NCBI RefSeq assembly: GCF_010015445.1
Contig: NC_053123.1
Coordinates: 9,247,434-9,311,433 of the forward strand
Direction of reading: 5' to 3'
Length of the DNA: 64,000 bases
Source: Perca fluviatilis
Lineage: Eukaryota > Chordata > Actinopteri > Perciformes > Percidae
In this document: positions 1 to 64,000 of the stretch, piece after piece
How positions within the stretch are numbered: the stretch's first letter is position 1
Layout: each line of letters opens with the position of its first letter
Made by a program: the position numbers and the translations under genes
The notes under the pieces: model-generated
Databases searched by the model: none
Told to the model about the DNA's origin: nothing
Seen by the model: only the letters and a program-made list of their open reading frames with translations

Positions 1-36188
<36,188 letters not shown>

Positions 36189-38568
36189 CTTTGACCATTG
36201 GCAGTCATCAGGGGTTACCATGAGGAGGCCAGGTGGCCTGGAGGAGAGAACAAAAGCACTGTTGCACTTTATGCTGAAAAAACTAGGGGGGGGGAAAAAG
36301 ACACACAAACGAACAAACTAACAAACGTGAAAGTCATGGACAAGCTAGAATAAAAAAAAAAAAAGAAAATCAGCTGTGTTAAATAGGTACCATTAGGGGA
36401 TATTGTATGTTCAGGGTAAAGGAAAAAAAAGTCTACCAAGAATGACAAGCTAAAAGTACGAGAGAATAAAATGTGGATGGGGAATTGCTGTAGTGCCATA
36501 AGTACGAAGGGGAAGGGCTGCCCCCCATGGATGGAAAGTTGTTGTTATTTTTCCGCAAAGGGTTGCCCTGTCCCCTTCGGAGCGAGTCTGCCAGACGGAC
36601 CTGCCTTTTTTTTAGTGTCATTTTAGCTGATAAAGAGATATACCTTATCCTTTTTTTTTTTTTTTTTTTTTTTCTCAGAAAGAGTATTTATTGTGTTTTA
36701 GTTTGTGTCAAACCCTGTCCACTGAACAAAAAAAAAACCCAGTGTATGTTTGTTTGTATGAATCCAGAGCTTCATGCTTTCCTGATTAAATCTTAGGTAG
36801 TCAAGTAGTGCGATTCCTCTTCTTCTAACTACTTCTTTATTTCTTTTGCTTTTCGTTAGGGGAAAAAAAAAAAAAAAAAAAAACGGATTTAATTTATTGT
36901 ACTTGGTTTTTAATCTTGCTCTGCTTTCTCGTCTGAGTTCCTGACAGCACAGACTGACGGATAGATGGACAGCTGAAAGCACTTTGCGTCTCACCTCCTG
37001 TTCAATGCTGTGGCGAGTTGTATTCTTGATCCTGCTTTGTGCTGTGTTTTTGAGCTTACGGACAGACCGCACGTGCGCTCTGAAGCGGCCATCGTTTGGC
37101 GTGGTGAAGAACGTAACTGGTTTACAATCCTCAGGGCCAGTGTTTACTGGGCACCTCTCTTTCCCTTCTGTCACGGCGTCTTAACTGCTCCTCTACGACT
37201 TGACAGACCTCCCACTGAAAGACGCCATCGGTGGAAAATGTTAACTTTCAGCACTGATTGATTATTCAGAAGAAAGTCACGCCGCATTGCATAATGCTCA
37301 ACAGCACATTAACTCGGCAAGAAAAATGAAGACCGTGTCGTGAAGAGAGGCCCCAGTAAACGCGGCCTCACTGAGTTACAACTCCTAAGCTATTAGCCGT
37401 CGCGGCTGGTAAAGCTAAGGAACTAGGCTGAGGTCAAGTTCATTTCTTTCATCAAATTCACATTCTGTCCAATTTGATATTTAACTTAAACCCTGGGTCC
37501 CTGCTGATGTGTCCTTGAGCCAGACACTGACAACAAATCCCCACCCCAATACGAAGCTCTGTGGCTTCACTCGGATTGGTTTTACCCCTTTCAGGCACAT
37601 GTCGATCCACCTCGTTGTAACCCAAATGCGTCTCGCTTCAGGTCAGCGTGTTAAAACCTGAGAAGCAAATAGTGGTCCTAGTAGTACCCAAACCAATCTG
37701 ACACCAGTATCCTTCATTTGTTCTCAAGTGGTTGAAAGCTGCTAGAATTATTTTTTTTTTATGCAATCAGTATTTGCTTTTGCTTTTTAGAATTGCTTGG
37801 CGAATTGACAGCGAACTGATCTCAACCTCCGTGTGAATGGTAAAAACGGGACTTTAAGGGCTCCCTCCTCTGACCTCCCCACATTCTTTTTTTTTTTATA
37901 TTTTTATTTTTATTTTTTTACATGCAGAGGGTTGAATCCCGTAAACAGGAGTGAACCTGGATCACTCCTTACGCATTTGCAGTTGAGACTGGTAGGTCAT
38001 CATCACGTTGTGTGAGCCGTCATATGACCCAGCATTAAACTCAGTAAGGTATTTGTTTTTCCAAGGAATACTTTTTTATTAAATACTTTTTTTTTCTTTT
38101 TCTTCCAGTGAGGTACAGAGGTCACTGGAGCGGGGCTTTAAACCAACCTTTGCTGTTGAATGTTTTTTTTTCTAAATCTGTCTGCTTGTCTGCCAGAGAA
38201 CATTTGACAGTTCAAAGAAGCAGCACAAACGGAACAGTCACCCAAAACTTTTCCTTTTTTTTTATTGATCTTTCCCAATGGTACTTCATTTTAAGGCACG
38301 TGTGTTTTAAGCCAAGATGTGTTGATGAGTGATAGGAGACTAAAAGTGATGACTTGTAACTTTAATTCACAAAAACCCAGCATCAAGTTGCCTGTTGAGT
38401 CTTTTTGTTGTTGTTGTCAAAGTACGGGTTAAGCTGCCATTGTACTTTACGTAGCAGTATGGAATGAAGTGTAGCCTCTTCATCATTTCAGATATTTGTC
38501 ATATCGGAAGCTTCAGTATCTGCTGTCATTGCATTCTGCTGGAAAAAAAACATACTGCTGTGAGTGTG

Positions 38569-38632
<64 letters not shown>

Positions 38633-39162
38633 CAGATTTCTGTCTTTTATCTCTTTCTCTTTCTCTCCCTCCTCCATCTCTAACATATAGTCTGTTAGCT
38701 GTCTGGTGAAGCCTGCTTGTCCGTTAACTGGAATGAAGGGTTGTGCCATAAAGCCACAAACCGAATCTAACCTGATCTCAAGTTCTTCTGAAGAAACTCC
38801 GATAGAGCCTACTTGGGAGCGTTTTTTTAGTTTTAGTTTTTTGTAGTAGTCTGTCCTAAGAACCAGGCTGAATCTTTGCCTAGGAAACATTTCAAACCAT
38901 GCTTGTACTTCCCTTTCCAACAGGTGAATCCTACTTTTGCCTCACTGAGAGGTAGGATTAAGAAGAGCCTAGCTTTCCTCTTCTCTCTATTTATTTATTT
39001 TTTTCAAATGTTTAAATCTCCTATATTTGCGGCCCTCTCCCAAAAACGGCCTAACGCCTGGTTCTGTCCCAACATAAGTCATTTCAGCAGAGCCCACGCA
39101 ACATCAACAGTCCATTCTTTTCATTGTTCTTTCCTCACTCTTGGATCATTATACATGGATCC

Positions 39163-39206
<44 letters not shown>

Positions 39207-40016
39207 GCCTCTCTGCATGGCCTCAAGGCAAATGACACATCTGAGCAGAATATCATGGGCACAATAGTGCAGTATCGAGCTCGTTTTCATAGGACAAACC
39301 GAGGGTAGCCAGTGAATGACTGAATAACTGGTGTAAACGTGTTTTGTTGGCAGCCCCTACATGTATGAGCTCATAAGCAAAAGAACAACCATTGAGCACC
39401 CAGTGGCTTCTTATCATCGGTTTTTGGATTCAGCAAAATGACCATCAAATTGAAATTGAAGTGGCACCAATAACAAGTTCAAAAAAAACCATGACAATTT
39501 CAACAAGAAAATAAGCATTGGGCCCCCGCAGTGAAAAGTTAATCATTGATCAATCAGGGCTGTCAGACAAAATGTCCAGAATGAGCTGTCTATGTTCAAA
39601 GTGTTTTGTTGTTGACACATAATTCGTAATGTCTGTGTGCGTTTAGGGTACTGATCAAAGGTAGTTTGGAGGGGACCAGACATGGGGAGGGCCCTTGTTA
39701 GTAGATTTTTTTTTTTTTTTGTAAAGATGAAAACGGCTTTAGTTGGGTAGGGAAAGGACAGCACTTTGTAGAAGGCTGAGTGGCAGGTAGTGCTAATGAG
39801 AAGAAGAAAAAAAAGAGAGTTGGAGACATAAAAGCATTGTTAAAATGAGTTGTTCTATTTTCTTTTTTTTGTCATTTTTCTTTTGTTTAAAAATAAGACC
39901 TGTAGGGAACGAGAAAAGAAGTCCTAACTACACAGTGCCACTTGTTAATTTTGTGTAAATAATATTAGACCATGTAAATACAATGTTGTATATGAAAAAA
40001 AAATCTTTAAAATAAA
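36189..40016 (+). other. ptpn4: ptpn4 3' untranslated region and polyadenylation signal
   Basis: About 3.8 kb with no coding exon recognised. It holds many A and T runs, a (GT)n tract at 38573-38628 and a CT tract at 39165-39206. AATAAA at 40011-40016 in an AT-rich setting is my preferred poly(A) signal. Earlier AATAAA at about 36349 and 36467, and later ATTAAA at 40344 and AATAAA at 41384, are alternatives. The end point is inferred. Confidence 0.55.
38573..38628. repeat. (GT)n microsatellite in ptpn4 3' UTR
   Basis: About 56 bp of GT. Confidence 0.97.
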
Positions 40017-41940
40017 AGGGAAAATCATTTGTGAGCAGAAAGATTTTGTTTTTATTTGATTTTTGATTTTTCTTTTCCTTTTTAGATGACTCAAATGTGA
40101 CACAAATGGTGTGTATTTCAAGACTGCTATTTCAAAAAAAAAAAAAAAGGTTGTTTTATTTGAGACGTAATCTATAACGGCGAGTGTATATATAATGAAA
40201 CCCCAAATAATGAGAAATGTTTTACCGTATTATACCCTTGGTTACCTTCTTACCTGTGTCATGAAATCCTTTGTCCTCAGTTGCTTGTTTCTTTCTGGTA
40301 TCATGGTTTTACAGTGCTTTGTCTATAAGCTTGATTGTGAACAATTAAAGCTTGTCTGTCAAAGCATGGAGACGTGGCTTCATATCACTTTGCTTTTCCA
40401 CGCTGTAAAAGTGAGGGCGGGAAATGTTGGAGTGAACGGCGAGCAGATGAAAGAGATGGCACCGGTGCTGAAGACCTCGACCAGAATCACTTCTTTTATA
40501 TTTTTGAGTGAAGCCATTTAGCCAAAGGGCTAAATCTCTGTAATGCCAGGCTCCAAAGAAAAAAACAAACGCACTGACAAAAGAGGGCTTTCCAAGAGGA
40601 AAGAAAATAGGTTTTAAGTTGTGAGGAAAATACCACGAGAAGTAGGTTTTCTAGGGAAACTAACCGCTGAACAACCACCTTCCCTACTGTCTTAAAATGA
40701 GCCAACCTTTTAAAGATTTACGATAATGTCAGATGATTTGATAGAACTAGGATCTAACATTTCCTTTTATAACAGTATTATTCAGCCAGAGGCCACCATG
40801 AGAGCTATTACATTGCATTAGAGCCCTAAAGCAAAAAAAAAAAGATGCATCTACTGTACTTTCTGTAATGATAAGGACCAAACGCGCACAGTTTGAACAC
40901 TGGTGCACACAATAAGACAGTCGCCATACTTTCTGAGGTATTTCAGTGCTCATTTTTAAAGGTGGCGTAGACCTACAATAATTCCAGGAGGCTACTAAAA
41001 TGTATAGACCACAGCTGGCTTATATACCAGCATATTACTGCATTAGTATGAGAAGATTACTATTGTGGCAGAGAATATTTAAGCACATTTTTGAGGCAGT
41101 ATAACTAGACATTGCGCTGAGTAAAAGGCCAAACATACATACAAATACATTTTATCGATCGTGCCATACTGTTGCAGACAGTTCTTCACGGTTGACACAA
41201 AAATATGGCCTGTGTATGTATAAGGTAGCACCCATAAAGAATAACATTTGGGGATTTATCGTTGGCAAAACTTTCAATCTTCACATTTGGGAGAAGGGAT
41301 GTGCTTTAATGTGGAAACATCTAAAAACATCAGTGATTTTTATGTATGTATTTCGTATTTGCAGTCAATAAGTTGAAAGCCAAAATAAACTTTAAAGCAT
41401 TGTCCTGGCTCTTACATAAGACACTTACATAAAAAATAAAAAAAATACTTGTTGAGAGGGACAGGAAACGAAAACTTAAACACTGCCTCTGCACATACTA
41501 TGCTACTCTGCTGCCCTGAATGATTAAAGACCTCTAAACCCTAAATGAATCACAGGCAAAACCGGTCAGGTCAGTCTGGGGCCACATTTTGAAACCATTA
41601 TTCCCAAACTAACCATAAGGGGGTGCTGCTGTCTAATGGTGACAACACTGTATGGTTAAAATTCCGTTTATCTTCTCAACTTTAAGTTTGAAATGGCATG
41701 ACAACTATTTCATGAAATGTATGGTGTTTAGACTGTGTAGGCTATATCACGTTGCTGTATTTAGCCTATAATTGATTAGCAGCCTTGTTTTCTCTGACCC
41801 TATTTATAAAGGAAAACCATAACTAAAAAATATTTAATATAAACTGCCAGAGCAACAATAATTAAGTGTGTGTGGTTTTTTTTAAGTTAAGAAAAGCACA
41901 AAAAAAGCATAATTTAACTATGCCGACTCAAACAAAGAGG
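40017..41940. other. Intergenic region between ptpn4 and epb41l5
   Basis: AT-rich with no coding frame I can assign. ATTAAA at 40344 and AATAAA at 41384 may be additional ptpn4 poly(A) signals. Confidence 0.5.
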
Positions 41941-42197
41941 TTTGTCGCTTTAAAAATGCTAATTAAGTTTTTGTTAGGGATTTATCTTGACGTCACATCC
42001 TGAAGAAAGCTTTGCCTTCTACTTTTTGTTGGGACCTGGGAGAGAACGTTATCTTGCAGAGGTAGTAACGAGGTGTGGGGGGGGGAAAGAAGAAAGATAA
42101 ACAAGTCACAAACCATGGAAATGTACGAGATAGCTGTTTAGTCGTCTACAATGCAAGCGGACGTGCTTTCACCGTGAATTCATACGAGGAGGATTTT
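41941..42197 (+). promoter_or_regulatory. epb41l5: Putative epb41l5 promoter and untranslated first exon
   Basis: A perfect palindromic CRE (TGACGTCA, 41988-41995) lies upstream of a CpG-richer stretch. A good donor (gtaagt) at 42198 could end a noncoding first exon spliced to the acceptor at 43839. No TATA box is evident. Exon 1 limits are inferred; only the CRE and donor are direct observations. Confidence 0.45.
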
Positions 42198-42609
42198 GTA
42201 AGTATGCCTTTTATCCAGACCTCCACAAGTTGCTGCGGAGCAAGTGTATGTCGGATACAGCTTACTGAGCAAAAAGTGGCGTTTGTTTTGATTTACGGGA
42301 CACGCTCGTGTGGTCGGAGTCTTGTATATTGCGGGCGTTCGTTGCTAACGGTTAGCTCGTGGTACAAAACAAGCGCACACCTGTTGCTTTTGCTTATACC
42401 AGGTACCTCGGGCCTCAACTAGGTACAATTGTTAAGCTAGGGGTTACATTGTTTATTTGTTTGCTTTAATAATATTGTTTCAGCAGAAGTCTGTAGACGT
42501 TGTCTAACCTGCTTTTATATTTCAGACTTTGTAACAGGTTATTGCAGCCCGGAAAGCACTGTCCATCTCAGCGGTTTCTTTTTCTGGCTGATCCTGAAAC
42601 CACAAATAA

Positions 42610-43125
42610 CAAGTTTAACGTTACACATCTTTGAAGCCGACTAACGTTAGCTAACTTTAAAAAATAATTTAACTATTGTGGAAACTCTATACTCTATAGT
42701 TTCTTTATCCTTAATTGATTTTTGTATACGTCGAATATAACGTTATCCCTGAAAGTAGAATACAATTTTAACGAGCTAGCTAACGTAATAGCATGTAACG
42801 TCATCCTAGCTAGCTAGCTAGTTAGTTTGACATTAATTAACTTTAGCCATAAACATACATTTTATTTATACTACTCTAGCCGTGTAGCTAATTGTTAGGT
42901 TACGTCATGACACTGACAAATGTTAACAGTAGCTAACGTTATGTCCAACGTTATGTTGGTAATTGGGGCTCATGGTTAAATTAACGTCAGGATAACGTTT
43001 ACATTACGCTATCAATTATTCCTTTCCCCAGCTGAGTCAGCATACTTTATACGGTGGTATCCGTTGATGTAAACTAGCTTGGGGTAACGTTGTATCCGAT
43101 GTGCTTGTCACCTGTAACGTCAATC
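42610..43125. promoter_or_regulatory. Cluster of AACGT motifs in presumed epb41l5 first intron
   Basis: AACGTT occurs seven times (near 42618, 42643, 42729, 42934, 42948, 42993 and 43086) and AACGTC/AACGTA four more times (42783, 42797, 42984, 43116) within about 510 bp. Several have TAACGTTA-like extensions. The density is far above the surrounding sequence. Function unknown. Confidence 0.5.
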
Positions 43126-43345
43126 ACTTTACAGACTGGCAAACAATTTAGTAAATATAATATATTAGTTATATAGTAATAATAATGCAATAATGCAACA
43201 AAACTGCTTTTATATGAGGTATTCATGGTGGATAACTAGCTATACCTGTCAGCTGACATTACAACAGTCAACACAAAAACAATGTATACAACTAATAATG
43301 TTTGTGTGGTCCTAGTATACAGCTGTTGTCCACCTGACATACTTA

Positions 43346-43704
43346 CAGTGGCGTGCGGTGATGTCAGTAAGAGGCTAGGCACTGAGTTATGACAGCCAGA
43401 TTACCTAATTTATTGTTTAGGCTAATACATCAAAACTGTAAACAGTTTTTTCGCTTGTTGTCCACAATGAATGGACAGTAAAAGCACTGCTTATTCTACC
43501 TTTTCTTTTTTGTATTCGATTATGCGTAACTGCTACATTTCTCAGCGTAATGTCTGAACAATTGGAATAACACACATATTGCAAATATAATTAACAAGAG
43601 TGAACAGTAAAAAAGTTTATTGAATACAATTATTTAATAAACATTTTTATGTTAGAATTTTGGCTGGGTAGGCAGTGCCTAGCTTGCCAGACTGCACGTC
43701 TCTG
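43346..43704. mobile_element. Probable hAT-type MITE (CAGTGGCGTGCGGT termini)
   Basis: The left end CAGTGGCGTGCGGTGATG and the reversed right end CAGAGACGTGCAGTCTGG share an imperfect inverted terminus. Both are followed by AGGCTAGGCACTG-like sequence. Flanks catactta and cataatgt match at only 5 of 8 positions, so the target duplication is doubtful. Confidence 0.6.
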
Positions 43705-43871
43705 CATAATGTATGTTTAATAGGTAGACTTTTTATTTTTTTATTTATTTATTTTTTTATAAATATGTAACAATTCTGAAGGCCTGTTCACAAATACAAA
43801 AGTAACTTCTCATTTGTGTTAACATGTACTCTCTTACAGGTGTGGTAGCGTAACCCTCCCTCTCCTCCATC

Positions 43872-63451
<19,580 letters not shown>

Positions 63452-64000
63452 GTTCGTACCGGAGTTTTCAGAGTCAGTTCTTTTGAATGTTTGCCTATTT
63501 TATTTTTTAAACTCCACTTTCACCCAATATTTGTTTAAATACACTCCAGCCTGTTGCAATCCTGAAGAGGATAAGCTAGGTGTGTTCTTCATGGTCTAAT
63601 GCCATGAGAGTGGCTTAACATGGCTTATCCACTGAACCTGTGTCTCTGTGACCAGGGAAGGAAGGAAAGAAGGAGGGAGGAAGGCAGAAAGAGTTTTTTA
63701 GTGTGCCTGCATGTCCTTTCCATGCTTTGCATGTTCTATTTTTGTGAGTGCGCGAACAATAAGGGTTATGTCCTTGTAATGTGTACGTGGAAGTGTTCTC
63801 AGAAACACAATGGCTGGAAGGAGGTAGTTACTTGTGTGTCTGCATGCATTTGTTTGTCTTAGAAGAGTGCAGAACATAGCAGAAGACTGTAATGCAGCAG
63901 TGCAACATTCAGGCCGTTGGCAGATTCAAGCTCAAGAAAGATGGACTCAGACTGAGAGTGAATAGCCAACAGAGACAGGCAGTGCATAGATAAAAATTAG
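63452..64000 (+). other. epb41l5 intron, right edge
   Basis: A purine-rich GGAAGGAAAG stretch at 63656-63695. No further epb41l5 exon seen before the window ends. Confidence 0.5.

Noticed and set aside
42075..42422. 115-codon open frame near the presumed epb41l5 first exon
   Set aside because: No similarity recognised. It overlaps the putative untranslated exon and promoter, and the conserved epb41l5 start at 43872 has its own upstream in-frame stop.

Overview
The window is vertebrate nuclear DNA, almost certainly from a ray-finned (probably percomorph) fish. Genes are split into short GT-AG exons in an AT-rich background. Introns are crowded with very long dinucleotide microsatellites (GT/CA, CT and AT tracts of 60-160 bp) and with typically teleost repeats: TTAA-flanked piggyBac-type MITEs, hAT-type MITEs, a tRNA-derived SINE and L2/Jockey-like LINEs.

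Two protein genes lie head to tail on the + strand. The first, about 1628-40016, is ptpn4, a FERM-PDZ-protein tyrosine phosphatase. It is entered part-way through (the first roughly 45 codons are upstream of the window) and can be followed through 25 coding exons with unbroken reading phase to a TGA at 36186-36188. A long 3' UTR follows, with an AATAAA at 40011. The second, from about 42 kb to beyond the right edge, is epb41l5 (mosaic eyes/Yurt type FERM protein). Its ATG is at 43872, and 15 coding exons (FERM, FERM-adjacent and the start of the linker) can be read before the window ends. PTPN4 and EPB41L5 are also tandem neighbours on human chromosome 2q14, so this is a conserved synteny block.

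The two neighbours share their FERM exon architecture. Seven consecutive exons have identical lengths (43, 79, 45, 53, 121, 88 and 89 nt) and identical phases in both genes.

Layout: 1-17743 FERM, FA and linker exons of ptpn4; 17744-23370 a repeat-rich intron with hAT-like, SINE and nested elements; 23371-24591 PDZ exons; 25910-36188 PTP exons, interrupted by a 5.8 kb intron carrying an antisense LINE; 36189 to about 40016 3' UTR; about 40-42 kb intergenic; about 42-43.9 kb CRE-bearing promoter and 5' UTR region of epb41l5; 44-51 kb a large intron with a Harbinger transposase remnant, a repeat with a RecQ-like helicase motif and long CT/T tracts; 51-63.5 kb FERM and downstream exons.

The most unusual points are a long acidic, Ser/Ala-rich and Asp-Pro-repeat C-terminal tail encoded by the last ptpn4 exon, a 19-nt microexon in epb41l5 beside a TA/CA microsatellite, and several 3' splice sites whose polypyrimidine tract or near flank is itself a microsatellite. 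I found no free-standing new gene system, RNA gene or CRISPR array.
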